Positions 1 through 8,923 of a stretch of DNA of 35,036 bases are shown in pieces (position 1 is the stretch's first letter; every line of letters begins with the position of its first letter). Under the pieces are notes generated by a model. The model made no database searches. It saw nothing but the letters and a program-made list of their open reading frames with translations, and had not been told where the DNA came from. The translations under genes were made by a program, and so were the position numbers. The stretch is taken from assembly GCA_937142855.1 (NCBI GenBank), contig CAKZQZ010000008.1, positions 1 to 35,036 on the forward strand. The letters run 5' to 3'. Source of the stretch: an uncultured Alphaproteobacteria bacterium (GTDB taxonomy: Bacteria > Pseudomonadota > Alphaproteobacteria > Puniceispirillales > Marisalimonadaceae).

Positions 1-324
1 ATATTTAGGATTCCTGTTTTGCTTACTTCAAATCAGAACATTACAGAAAAAACTCATTTATCAATGCAAGGTGGGGTATTTGCGAGTAACATTCTTGAAG
101 ATTCTTACGAATACTTAGATAAAATTGAAAAAACTGAATTTGACAAATGGACATTAGGAGTGCAATCTAGAATTGGACTTTCTTATGACATTAGGACATT
201 CTCATCGGTAGGATTCGGTTACAATTTGCAATACAACTTTTCTGAATTTGGTTCGAGACAAGAATCGGTTAATTCAAGAATGAGCTCGAATTCTTTTGAA
301 ATTAATTTAAAATTCAAGATTTAA
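1..324 (+). CDS. C-terminal end of an outer-membrane beta-barrel protein (partial)
   Basis: The reading frame is open from the left edge, so only the last 107 or so residues are present. They show alternating polar/hydrophobic strands (GVFASNIL, WTLGVQSRIGLSYDI, VGFGYNLQYNF, SNSFEINLKFKI), which is typical of amphipathic outer-membrane beta strands. The final strand ends in F-K-I, like a barrel C-terminal signal. No specific family can be named from this piece; a porin, an LPS-assembly-type barrel or a surface-layer barrel are all possible. An in-frame TTG at 19 is probably not a start because the frame continues to the edge. A strong hairpin terminator follows the stop codon. Confidence 0.6.
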   Translation: MFRIPVLLTSNQNITEKTHLSMQGGVFASNILEDSYEYLDKIEKTEFDKWTLGVQSRIGLSYDIRTFSSVGFGYNLQYNFSEFGSRQESVNSRMSSNSFEINLKFKI

Positions 325-357
325 GCATTGCTAAAGAAAATTTGCATGTGTTGAAAC

Positions 358-385
358 AAATAGCCTTCATTCGTGAAGGCTATTT
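358..385 (+). terminator. Rho-independent terminator with UUCG tetraloop
   Basis: A perfect 12-bp stem (AAATAGCCTTCA / TGAAGGCTATTT) closes a TTCG loop and is followed by AATTTTAAT. It lies 33 bases after the barrel gene's stop codon and would terminate it. Just past this hairpin the base composition changes abruptly to the foreign AT-rich segment. Confidence 0.85.
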
Positions 386-1810
386 AATTTTAATAATGAT
401 AATGAATATTATAACAATATATCGTTAAATTATTTTCCAATTGTTAGTGGATTTAGATTTGAAATTTTACATAATGATAGGACTGTGTTGTTTGGGAATA
501 TAGAAGATGTAAAAAACACAAATATAATATATATATATGTATTATCTGTAAAACCAATTCCTAATAAAAATAAACAAAAAATTATAATACTATTATATAA
601 TAAAAATGATTATTCTCTACTTTTTAAGTGGAGTATTGAACGAAATATCGTTAATAATGATAATGATAAATTAATTTTGCCTTACTCTTATATACTAACT
701 AGTAATAAAAGATATAATAATAATTGCTTAAATGATATTAAATTAGATAGATTTACAATTATTGATGGTGGTATTGATTATGACAGTATTGATTATTATA
801 TTGGTAAAATAAAGACAAATATATATGATAGTATTATTAATAATATTGAATATTCTGGATTTCTATTTAATAAAGTAATTTTTCAAATAAATAATACAGA
901 CCATTTAGATTTAAAAGACATATCTATTTTTAAATATCAAGATAAAAAAATTATCAATTTAGCTTCACTTGATCATGTTAATGAAAATGATATTTTTTTT
1001 AATAGTAAAAAATATAAGGCTAAGGATATAAAAAGGTTGATTTACTATTGGAACCCAAAAAATATATTAATAAACAATGGTTATGGAATACATACATATG
1101 ATAATTATGATAAAAATGATTATTCTGAATATGATAATTTTAATATTGTCTTTAAAACATTACATAATATTGATGATATTATTTCTATTGACATTTTAAA
1201 TACAACATATTCAAATATAAAATATAGATTATCTAAAGTATTAGAAAAAATTATATTCATAAATACAAATACAAATGCTGAAAAACATATTTTTATACAG
1301 AATAAACAAAAAAATATTAAAGCGTTTGATATAGGTGCAAATGATAGGTATATTTTTTATAATGAAAAATATGCTACATCAGATTATATATCACAATTAA
1401 CAAAAGATAATAAGATTTTTGCTAAATCTATTGAATTTCGTATTAAACCTGGTAATTATCAATTATCTTTACCATCAACTAGTGAAAATACAATTAAATC
1501 ATTTAATAATACAAATTCTCTATTAATAGATTCTTCTTCTGATAACTTTTATAGAGCTGTTAATATTACAGAAGACCTAGAAACTAAATTATTAGATTTT
1601 GAATTCAAAATTTATTTTCATACTAATTGTTTATTAGACAATTTAGAAGATAATGTTGGATTTTTATTTGATTATGGTAATTTTTCTGTTAATAATCCAT
1701 TTTTAGGTATATTATATAATAAAGACCATCCATATTTAAATGATGAACATAAAGGTAAATTAATATTATTGAACCAAGAAGCTTATAATAATAGTAATAA
1801 TTATAAATCA
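386..1810 (+). other. Foreign, very AT-rich coding segment, truncated at both ends
   Basis: The frame that becomes the 842-residue reading frame (GTG at 485) is already open without a stop from 377. Its upstream codons read like real protein (…FPIVSGFRFEILHND…), so the true N-terminus is missing and GTG 485 is probably not a start. About 440 residues follow, rich in Asn, Asp, Ile, Tyr and Lys, with almost no G or C in third positions. A sample 60-base line (1081-1140) has 10 G/C, against 23 in 2521-2580. I recognise no domain. Low-complexity protein of this kind is common in AT-rich viruses and protists. Around 1800-1811 it changes without a stop into monooxygenase sequence. A chimeric assembly join or a recombination replacement are the leading explanations. 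Confidence 0.6.
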
Positions 1811-3013
1811 AAATTTTTAATTGCTGCAGTTGGCTGTTTATCAAATACAAATACTCCAAACATTAAAGGATTAAATGATTTTAATGGTCAATATTATCAC
1901 ACTGGAAACTGGCCGCAAAATGGTGTGAATTTTCAAAATAAAAAAGTAGGTCAAATTGGAACCGGTTCAACAGGAATACAGGCCGTTCCTGTTATTGCAG
2001 CTGAAGCCCAACACTTAACAGTTTTTCAAAGAACGGCTAATTACAGTATCCCAGCCAGAAATAAACCCTTGACTGACCAGTTTAAAAAACATGTTAGAGA
2101 AAATTTTAACTTTTATAAAGAGCTTATCAAAAAAACACCTAATGGACATCCATTCGAAATATCGGAAAGACTAGTTTCTGATGTTACAGAAAAAGAAATG
2201 AATGAAATTTACGAGAAAGCTTGGGAGAAAGGTGGGTTGCAATTTCGAGCAACATTTAATGACTTAATAACTAATCTTGAAGCTAACAAAACAGCTTCTG
2301 ATTTTATCAAAAATAAAATTATTCAAACAGTAAAAAACAAAAAATTTGCTAAAATTTTATCAGATATTGATCACCCCTATGCTGGTAAAAGGCCACCAAT
2401 AGATAGTCATTATTTCGAAGCCTACAATAGAGACAATATTGATCTTGTAGATTTAAAAGCTGATCCAATTGAGCATGTAGATAAAAATGGTATCAAAACC
2501 CTTAAGAATTATTTTGACTTAGATATTATAGTTTTTGCTACAGGGTATGACGCCATGACTGGACCTCTTCTAAACATGAATGTTACTGGAAAAAATAACT
2601 TAACATTAAAAGAAGTCTGGGAAGAAGGTCCTAAAACATACTTGGGAATTCAAGTTCCAGGATTTCCTAATTTATTTACTGTTACCGGACCTGGAAGCCC
2701 ATCTGTTTTAACAAACATGCCTATGGCCATTGAACAACATGTTGAATGGATAAGAGATTGTATTCAATTCATGCTTCAAAAAAATTACAATACTATAGAA
2801 GCAAGTAAAAAAGATTCTGAAAAATGGGGAGAAGAAGTTAACAAAGTTGCTAATAGGACATTACTACCTACTGTCAAACACTCATGGTATTTAGGCGCTA
2901 ATATACCAGGAAAACCTCAAGTTTTTATGCCCTATGCTGGTGGTCTACCAAGGTACAGTGAGATTTGCGATGATATCAAAAAAGAAAATTACAAAGGTTT
3001 CATTTTAGCATAA
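1811..3013 (+). pseudogene. Baeyer-Villiger flavin monooxygenase, C-terminal ~400 residues only
   Basis: From about residue 443 of the fused frame the protein is a clear cyclohexanone/phenylacetone-type Baeyer-Villiger monooxygenase. It has the fingerprint FNGQYYHTGNWP (FxGxxxHxxxWP), the NADPH-binding motif GQIGTGSTGIQ, VFQRTANYSIPARN, and the late FATGYDAMTG motif. Such enzymes insert one oxygen atom into ketones using FAD and NADPH. Family members are about 540-600 residues and begin with an FAD-binding GxGxxG Rossmann fold. Those first ~170-180 residues are absent and are replaced by the unrelated AT-rich sequence. As it stands the product could not bind FAD normally. It may be intact in the organism if the join is an assembly artefact. 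It ends 3 bases from the convergent cNMP-domain gene. Confidence 0.85.
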
Positions 3014-3016
3014 TAA

Positions 3017-3493
3017 TTAAATATCTATATTTTGCTGCATCTTACTTATATTTGTTCTTATTTTTTTGATTCTTTCTTCAAGTATATTCTTCTTGGAAGA
3101 TTGCTTAGAAGATAACTGATCCAGCAACAAGGACATTTCATTTGCTAATTCGCTACTTTGTTTGTTTGAATCAATAAGTCTTATTTGCGTTTTTCTTAAA
3201 AGAGCACCAAGTATGACATTTGATTTCATCATTTTCGTAAAATAAGATTTTTGAATTTTTTTCGCGACTAATTTTTGAGTGCAAACTCTTGCCGTCACAG
3301 TTCTTGGAATATTCAGTAAAATAGAGCTTTCACCAAATATTTCACCTGTTCCCAGTCTATTTAGTTTCAAGCCATCTGTAGTTTCTAAATTTACGTAGCC
3401 TTCTAAAATAAGATAAGCCTCTTTAGGTATGCTACCAGCCTTATATATAACTTCACCAGGTTCCCAAATTGCTGAATTACCATTATCTATCAT
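3017..3493 (-). CDS. Cyclic-nucleotide-binding domain protein (no output domain)
   Basis: 158 residues. Residues about 10-100 form a cNMP-binding/CRP-type beta roll: WEPGEVIYKAGSIPKEAYLILEG, then GTGEIFGESSILLNIPRTVTARV, which matches the phosphate-binding cassette consensus (GE…L…R.A). The remainder is helical and lysine-rich with no helix-turn-helix, so it is not a CRP-like transcription factor by itself. It is the last gene of the minus-strand series that starts with DUF4149-pobA-pcaHG and converges on the monooxygenase. Ligand and partner are unknown. It may act as a stand-alone sensor or bind a protein partner. Confidence 0.75.
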   Translation of the reverse strand: MIDNGNSAIWEPGEVIYKAGSIPKEAYLILEGYVNLETTDGLKLNRLGTGEIFGESSILLNIPRTVTARVCTQKLVAKKIQKSYFTKMMKSNVILGALLRKTQIRLIDSNKQSSELANEMSLLLDQLSSKQSSKKNILEERIKKIRTNISKMQQNIDI

Positions 3494-3527
3494 TTAATAT
3501 AATTCCTTGGAATTAGGTTTCATAATC

Positions 3528-3728
3528 TCAGCCGGTAGGAATAGATAGGGGTTCCATATAAAAAATATAACCATAAAAAACTAGATAACAATAAAACAGC
3601 AAGTAAGCCCACCATTTCTTAGGTTTAAACTTTTTACTTTCTTCATTAACAATATCCAATTCTTCTTTATAGTTTTTGTAATACCTGATCATAAAGTTTG
3701 ATCTACCCACTAAAATCTCCATCTTCAT
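3528..3728 (-). CDS. Small single-pass membrane protein, unknown function
   Basis: 66 residues with a charged N-terminal half (KNYKEELDIVNEESKKFKPKK) and one hydrophobic segment near residues 39-60 (WWAYLLFYCYLVFYGYIFYM). Starts are possible at Met1, Met3 (3722) or Met12 (3695); no strong ribosome binding site decides between them. It begins 9 bases after the pcaG stop and is likely co-transcribed with it. No family is recognised. Confidence 0.5.
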   Translation of the reverse strand: MKMEILVGRSNFMIRYYKNYKEELDIVNEESKKFKPKKWWAYLLFYCYLVFYGYIFYMEPLSIPTG

Positions 3729-3737
3729 TTTTTAAAG

Positions 3738-4319
3738 TTATAAATTTAAAAAAATCGTTTCTGCATCACCTTGAAGGAAAACATTAAATAAATAATTTTT
3801 TTTATCAATTTTTTTAGCTACCAAAGAACTTTCATCATTATGATTTTCTATAATGAATGATATTAGAGGATCATTTTTTAAATTATCATCATCAAAATAT
3901 ATTCTTGTATTAAGAGACATGTTAAGTCCTCTAGATGAGATAGATAACAAAATGTGAGGGCTCTGAAGTTTACCATCGAAATTCTTAACTGGACCAGGTT
4001 TTAAGGTAAAAAGACTAAACTTTTTTGTAATTTTATCAGGAACAAATCTTGCAAAACCAAAAACGTCAGAATATTTTCCATTCTCATCACTCTGCCATGT
4101 CTCTAATAAAACATCATCAAGAGCTTCTCCTTTCCCATCAAATATAGAGCCTGTTATTTTTATTAAATCTTCACTTTGTTTATTAGGAAAAGGATTTGTC
4201 CCAATATCACTATTGTAAATTCCTTCTATACCGACAGAATTTGGCATGCATCCAATGTGAAGGAAAGGTCCTGCCGTTTGAAATGGTGTCTCTTTATATA
4301 CTTTATTTATATTCTCCAT
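3738..4319 (-). CDS. pcaG: Protocatechuate 3,4-dioxygenase alpha subunit
   Basis: 193 residues from ATG 4319. It carries the intradiol dioxygenase alpha-subunit pattern: TPFQTAGPFLHIGC near the N-terminus, then GSIFDGKGEALDDVLLETWQSDENGKYSD, GFARFVP, FTLKPGPV and SPHILLSISSRGLN. As expected for PcaG, the iron-ligand Tyr/His set is absent; the beta subunit supplies it. The frame extends upstream to 4364, but ATG 4319 follows an AAGGAGG sequence and lies 1 base after the pcaH stop codon, so this start is preferred. With PcaH it forms the enzyme that opens the protocatechuate ring between the two hydroxyls to give 3-carboxy-cis,cis-muconate. Confidence 0.9.
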   Translation of the reverse strand: MENINKVYKETPFQTAGPFLHIGCMPNSVGIEGIYNSDIGTNPFPNKQSEDLIKITGSIFDGKGEALDDVLLETWQSDENGKYSDVFGFARFVPDKITKKFSLFTLKPGPVKNFDGKLQSPHILLSISSRGLNMSLNTRIYFDDDNLKNDPLISFIIENHNDESSLVAKKIDKKNYLFNVFLQGDAETIFLNL

Positions 4320-4320
4320 C

Positions 4321-5046
4321 TCAAAGACCCTCCTTTTTATTCTCAAAATATGTCTGGTTTGCACCCCTTAAAATAATATCAAATTTATAAGCTAGTATAT
4401 TATGTGAACTTGATTTTGATGTATCTAGTAATCCAATTAAACTATTAATTGCTTTCTCATCTGGAATTGAATTTACCATTGGGCATAACTTAATTAGGGG
4501 ATCACCTTCAAAGTACATTTGTGTGATTAACCTTTGCCCAAAACTTTTACCAAATATTGAAAAATGAATATGCATAGGCCTCCACTCTATTCCACGGTTG
4601 GGATAAGGGTATGGTCCTGGTTGAATTGTTAAAAACTCATAATATCCATCTGATGCTGAAATATATCTTCCACAACCTGCAAAGTTGGGGTCTATAGGTG
4701 TGGGGGTTGTATCATTTGGATGTAAGTATTTACCAGAGGCATTGGCTTGCCATATCTCTATAAGAGCTCCTTCAATTGGATTTAAAAATTGATCTTTTAA
4801 GGTGCCATAAACAAGTATTTTATGACCTAATGGGCTATTATTATTTTTTGAAAAATTTAAGGTTAGATCATTATCATTTTTACCAAGAATATCGGTTGTA
4901 AAAACTGGTCCAGAAACTTCAGATAAAGTTGATGGGAAAGAAATTTTTTCTTTTGAAGGAGCTCTCAAAATACTTGATTTATAATCAGGGAAATTTATTC
5001 GAGGTTGAAAATTATAGTTTCTTTCAAGGAGTGATTTTTTTTTCAT
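4321..5046 (-). CDS. pcaH: Protocatechuate 3,4-dioxygenase beta subunit
   Basis: 241 residues from ATG 5046 (an upstream in-frame TTG at 5058 is less likely). The four Fe(III) ligands of the family are all visible: Tyr107 in SGKYLHPND, Tyr146 in QPGPYPYPN, and His159/His161 in RPMHIHFS. DPNFAGCGRYISASDGYYEF is the conserved core between them. It should be the catalytic subunit of the soluble PcaGH complex. It sits between pobA (35 bases upstream) and pcaG (1-base gap), in the order of the pathway. No strong Shine-Dalgarno is visible before ATG 5046. Confidence 0.93.
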   Translation of the reverse strand: MKKKSLLERNYNFQPRINFPDYKSSILRAPSKEKISFPSTLSEVSGPVFTTDILGKNDNDLTLNFSKNNNSPLGHKILVYGTLKDQFLNPIEGALIEIWQANASGKYLHPNDTTPTPIDPNFAGCGRYISASDGYYEFLTIQPGPYPYPNRGIEWRPMHIHFSIFGKSFGQRLITQMYFEGDPLIKLCPMVNSIPDEKAINSLIGLLDTSKSSSHNILAYKFDIILRGANQTYFENKKEGL

Positions 5047-5081
5047 ACAAATACCCAAACATCTAATTACTATTTATTAAA

Positions 5082-6251
5082 TTAAAAAGGCAATCCCACA
5101 TAATTTTCAGCTAAAACAGTTTGAGATGCAATCGAATTTTCTAGATACGCCAATTCAGAATCTTGTATACATTGATCAAAATCAGTTTGCTCTGGAAACT
5201 TATGAAAAGTTGTTGTCATCCACCAACTAAACCTTATAGCCTTCCAAACTCTTGACAAAGCAATTTGCGAGTAAAGTTTTAAATCATTGTCAATATTCAA
5301 TAAATAATGTTTCTTCAATCCATTGTACAAATAATAAACATCTGAAACAGCTAAATTGAGGCCTTTAGCTCCTGTTGGAGGAACAATGTGTGCTGCGTCA
5401 CCAACTAAGAATAATTTTTGCCAACTCATTGGTTCACAAACAAATGATCTTAAAGGAGCTATCGATTTTTCAATAGATTTACCCGTAATAAGAGTATCTG
5501 CTGCATGCGTAGGAAGGCGCTTTTTTAGCTCTTCCCAGAATTTCTTATCAGTCCAATTCTCTATTTTATCAGTTATCGGTGTTTGTATATAGTACCTACT
5601 TAAGTTGCTATTCCTCATAGAAGCTAAAGCAAAGCCATTCCCATGATTTGCATAAATTAACTCATCACTAACTGGCGGCGTTTCTGATAAAATGCCTAAC
5701 CAACCAAATGGATAAACTTTCTCATAAATTTTAGTTAAATTTTGAGGAATAACTTGTCTACTTATACCATGGTAACCATCACAACCAGCTACAAAATCAC
5801 ATTTTATTTTATTTTCTACACCATCTTTTTTGAATGTAACAAAGGGGTTTTTTTGGTCTAAGTCTTGAGGCAACACATCATCAACATTATTGATAATATT
5901 GTTGTTTTCTTTTTCTATTTTTTCATACAAATCCTTAGTGACTTCGGTTTGGCCATATACAGTGACATGTTTATTAGTTAGTTTTTTAAGGTCTATTCTA
6001 AAACCATGGTTTTTAAATGATAATTGAATACCATCATGTACAAAACCTTCTTTATTTAATCTACCTGAAACACCAGCTTTTTGAAGCATTTTTGTTGTCC
6101 CACTTTCTAAAACACCTGCCCTGATTCTTCCAATCACGTGTGATTTAGATTGTTTTTCTAGAACAATGTTATCAATTCCATCTAAGGACAAAAATCTAGA
6201 TAATAAGAGACCTGATGGACCACCTCCAATGATAACAACTTTGGTCCTCAT
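5082..6251 (-). CDS. pobA: 4-hydroxybenzoate 3-monooxygenase
   Basis: 389 residues from ATG 6251, with GGAAA just upstream. Class A flavoprotein hydroxylase: FAD-binding VVIIGGGPSGLLLSRFL at the N-terminus, RIRAGVLESGT (a PobA-specific stretch), DG motif CDFVAGCDGYHG, and GD motif LFLVGDAAHIVPPTGAKGLN. Length matches the Pseudomonas enzyme (394). It hydroxylates 4-hydroxybenzoate to protocatechuate with NAD(P)H and O2, supplying the substrate of the adjacent PcaHG. It lies 28 bases after the DUF4149 gene and is probably in one transcript with it. No PobR-type regulator is adjacent. The later steps (pcaB, C, D) are not in this window. Confidence 0.96.
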   Translation of the reverse strand: MRTKVVIIGGGPSGLLLSRFLSLDGIDNIVLEKQSKSHVIGRIRAGVLESGTTKMLQKAGVSGRLNKEGFVHDGIQLSFKNHGFRIDLKKLTNKHVTVYGQTEVTKDLYEKIEKENNNIINNVDDVLPQDLDQKNPFVTFKKDGVENKIKCDFVAGCDGYHGISRQVIPQNLTKIYEKVYPFGWLGILSETPPVSDELIYANHGNGFALASMRNSNLSRYYIQTPITDKIENWTDKKFWEELKKRLPTHAADTLITGKSIEKSIAPLRSFVCEPMSWQKLFLVGDAAHIVPPTGAKGLNLAVSDVYYLYNGLKKHYLLNIDNDLKLYSQIALSRVWKAIRFSWWMTTTFHKFPEQTDFDQCIQDSELAYLENSIASQTVLAENYVGLPF

Positions 6252-6279
6252 CAATAATTTCCTTTAATAACTATATGGT

Positions 6280-6669
6280 TCATTTCAAATACATAACCAA
6301 CAAAACAACACAGGAAATTATTTGTAATAAATTAATAAAAACAGATAATTTATGAAGTTTATTAAATTTAATTTCTTTAGATTCATCTTTGGCTTTATTA
6401 ATCATTGGCATTAGTATTTGTTTTGAAAAAATAAAGCTTAAGGATATGAAAATGAAAAAAAACAATGATATTTTATCTTGTTTTAAAATAGATGTTAACA
6501 GACCCAAACAACTCAAAATAAAGCCAAACAAATAATATTTAGGGAAAAATATTCTTAAAAATTTAGACGATGCTTTTTCATCTAAAACTTTAAATACAGA
6601 AGTAGCAACAACGGCTGGAAAAAATATCATAAAGCTTAATATTGCTGCAGTTATTAATATTAACAACAC
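6280..6669 (-). CDS. DUF4149 membrane protein
   Basis: About 129 residues with four hydrophobic segments (roughly 3-23, 44-62, 67-84, 106-127). The pattern FFPAVVATSVFKVLDEKASSKFLRIFFPKYYLFG matches the DUF4149 (TMEM205-like) family consensus. The likely start is GTG 6669 or TTG 6666; AGGAG lies just upstream and the spacing suits TTG slightly better. Function is unknown in the family. It is the first gene of the run leading to pobA and is divergent from hpt. Confidence 0.75.
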   Translation of the reverse strand: MLLILITAAILSFMIFFPAVVATSVFKVLDEKASSKFLRIFFPKYYLFGFILSCLGLLTSILKQDKISLFFFIFISLSFIFSKQILMPMINKAKDESKEIKFNKLHKLSVFINLLQIISCVVLLVMYLK

Positions 6670-6772
6670 CCACTCCTAAAAATAAATAATGAATTTTAAA
6701 ATTTTGTCCCCTAAGTTATATTATAACACATACTTTGAATTGTTTTAATAAAAGAATAACTTGGAGATTAAG

Positions 6773-7315
6773 ATGAATGAAAATAATATTTCCTACAAAG
6801 TGGAAAGTTTAATTTCTGAACAAGAAATACAAAAACGTATCTCCGAACTTTGTAAAGAAATTAATAAGTTTTATAGTAAAACTAATAAGCTACTAGTAGT
6901 TGGGTTATTAAGAGGTTCGTTTATATTCATTGCCGATTTAGTCCGAGAGTTACAAATCCCTGTAGAAGTTGATTTTATGACTGCCTCCAGTTATGGAAAT
7001 TCTATGGAGTCTTCTCATAATATTAGAATACTTACTGACTTAAATACTGATATTAAAAATTTAGATGTATTATTAGTTGAGGACATAATTGATACAGGTC
7101 ATACCCTTAATCAAGTGATTAAATTACTCAAAAACCGAAAACCAAAAAGTTTAGAAGTTTGCTGTTTACTTAATAAATTTTCTCGACGTGAAACAAATAT
7201 AGAGAGCAAATGGATAGGCTTTGATATTCCCGATGAATTTGTTGTTGGATATGGGATTGACTATGCTCAAGATAATAGGCATTTACCTTTTATAGGAAAA
7301 GTAGTTAATCAATAG
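6773..7315 (+). CDS. hpt: Hypoxanthine phosphoribosyltransferase
   Basis: 180 residues from ATG 6773, which has TGGAG six to seven bases upstream; the in-frame TTG at 6761 is before that site and is rejected. Type I phosphoribosyltransferase: [33 protein letters not shown], and the PRPP loop [14 protein letters not shown]-terminal [29 protein letters not shown] is the purine-pocket region typical of Hpt. It makes IMP or GMP from hypoxanthine or guanine plus PRPP in purine salvage. It is a single gene, divergent from the DUF4149-pobA run. Confidence 0.95.
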   Translation: MNENNISYKVESLISEQEIQKRISELCKEINKFYSKTNKLLVVGLLRGSFIFIADLVRELQIPVEVDFMTASSYGNSMESSHNIRILTDLNTDIKNLDVLLVEDIIDTGHTLNQVIKLLKNRKPKSLEVCCLLNKFSRRETNIESKWIGFDIPDEFVVGYGIDYAQDNRHLPFIGKVVNQ

Positions 7316-7347
7316 TTAAATTGATATAAAATTCTCCATCAATTCTA

Positions 7348-7668
7348 TTATCCTATTTTTGTAAAATCTTCTAAATTGATTTCTGACGAATATTCTACTT
7401 CACACTCCCCTTCTAAACCAGAGACTGTTCCCCCCATTTCTCGAATATCTTGCCAAAATTGATTAGTCCAAGATGATCTCGTTTTATTTACATATTCTTT
7501 ATTTTTAAAAACATGAAAAATCTCAATTGAGTTTTCTGTGACATTCATGAAACATCTTAAAATCATGCCTTCATTAAACATAGAAGCACTTTTACTTTTC
7601 AAAGCATTAAGTATAGCTTCTTTTGCAAGTTTATTTTGAAATTTAATTGATTTAGTTACAGCAAACAT
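7348..7668 (-). CDS. Hypothetical protein, possible small alpha/beta-barrel fold
   Basis: 106 soluble residues with ATG preceded by a weak GGAGA site. Alternating strand/helix segments (SIEIFHVFKNKEYVNKTRSSW…FWQDIREMGG…GECEVEYSSE) resemble small ferredoxin-like/ABM-type dimeric barrel proteins, but no diagnostic motif is present. It is downstream of the alcohol dehydrogenase (53-base gap) in the same direction and convergent with hpt. Confidence 0.5.
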   Translation of the reverse strand: MFAVTKSIKFQNKLAKEAILNALKSKSASMFNEGMILRCFMNVTENSIEIFHVFKNKEYVNKTRSSWTNQFWQDIREMGGTVSGLEGECEVEYSSEINLEDFTKIG

Positions 7669-7720
7669 TTTTTCTCCATTAGATTATTGAAATCAAAAAT
7701 TAATTTAAGTTAATTAAACT

Positions 7721-8860
7721 TTAGCTCCAAGGCCTAATAACAATTTTAATAGCATCATCAATTCTTTCTCTTGCATATTTTAAAGCTGTAGGAAGATCCT
7801 TTAAATTAAATGTATGAGTATGTACTAGTTTAGCATCAAACCTTTTCTCTTTCATAAACTCCATGGCTCTGTGTGTGGCGCTTTTGCCTTCACCTCTAAT
7901 CCCAAACATATAAATATTATTTATAACCATATGCGGAATATTAATTTTAACTGGTTCATGAGGGAAAGCTGCAAGACAAATTTTACCCCCCCTATTAGTC
8001 ATCATTATAGCATCATTCAGAGCTTGCTCAGTTCCTGCACATTCGACAACATAGTCTACTCCCTTTTTACCAACAATAGACTTGACTGCCTCGACTATAT
8101 TCTTCTCAGTTTTTACATTTAAGGTGTGGTCTGCTCCAAGTTGTTTTCCTATTTCTAAACGACTGTCTCTAGTACCAATCAGTATAACAGGTCCTGCACC
8201 TAATGCCTTGGCAACAGCGACACCTAACAATCCTATTGGACCGGGTCCTATGACAACCAAACTTTCACCAGCTATTAACCCCCCTAATTCAGTAAGTCCA
8301 TACATAGTTGTTCCTGCAGTTACAACTAAAGTAGCTTCTTCGTCAGACATTTCATTAGGCACTTTTATTAAGGTATTTATATTGTTAACTGCAAATTGCT
8401 TGAAACCACCATCTGTTGTAAAACCATTGGCTCGGTGTCCTTTATTAACATCACCATAATTAAGACCATAATTGTGACAAGAAGTATACATGCCCATACG
8501 ACACCTTTTACATTGCCCACATCCGGAGTGGATTTCTACAGTCACCCTATCACCAATATCAAACTCATCAACTGAAGGCCCTAAAGCAACAACAGTTCCC
8601 ATATACTCATGTCCTGGAGTAAAATTCTTATTAAATGGTAATCCCCCTTCAATCAAAGCAGGAGGACCATGACTAATTACATCAAGATCTGTAGCACAAA
8701 TCGCTACTGCATCAATTTTAACCAAAACTTCAGATTTTCCAGGCATCTCTACTGGTTTATCTATTAATAAAATTTCATTAGGATCCCCTAAAACCCAGGC
8801 TTTCATAGTTTCCGGGATAGGAAATTTAGTAGAGGTTTTTCCTGAAAATTCTTTTGACAT
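7721..8860 (-). CDS. Zinc-dependent alcohol dehydrogenase, MDR family
   Basis: 379 residues; ATG 8860 has GAGG seven bases upstream. Medium-chain dehydrogenase with catalytic zinc residues Cys55 (ICATDLD) and His84-Glu85 (GHEYMG), structural zinc cysteines at 114, 117, 120 and 128 (GCGQCKRCRMGMYTSC), and the NAD(P)-binding VVIGPGPIGLLGVAVAKALGAG around 202-224. It resembles the threonine/sorbitol dehydrogenase branch. The substrate cannot be read from sequence. It is followed in the same direction by the 106-residue hypothetical gene. Confidence 0.88.
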   Translation of the reverse strand: MSKEFSGKTSTKFPIPETMKAWVLGDPNEILLIDKPVEMPGKSEVLVKIDAVAICATDLDVISHGPPALIEGGLPFNKNFTPGHEYMGTVVALGPSVDEFDIGDRVTVEIHSGCGQCKRCRMGMYTSCHNYGLNYGDVNKGHRANGFTTDGGFKQFAVNNINTLIKVPNEMSDEEATLVVTAGTTMYGLTELGGLIAGESLVVIGPGPIGLLGVAVAKALGAGPVILIGTRDSRLEIGKQLGADHTLNVKTEKNIVEAVKSIVGKKGVDYVVECAGTEQALNDAIMMTNRGGKICLAAFPHEPVKINIPHMVINNIYMFGIRGEGKSATHRAMEFMKEKRFDAKLVHTHTFNLKDLPTALKYARERIDDAIKIVIRPWS

Positions 8861-8923
8861 AATTTAGCCTCACAAAACTTAATGAATCCATTTTATATAT
8901 TATTTGTCAAATAAGTTTGTTTA

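Noticed and set aside
386-1810. Calling the AT-rich segment a giant-virus or phage gene
   Set aside because: Composition is suggestive but no domain is recognisable, so the source is left open.
8082-8459. Plus-strand frame opposite the alcohol dehydrogenase
   Set aside because: Antisense shadow of a strongly conserved enzyme gene; no ribosome binding site or family pattern. The same applies to frames opposite pobA, AtuA, the GMC gene and the acyl-CoA dehydrogenase.
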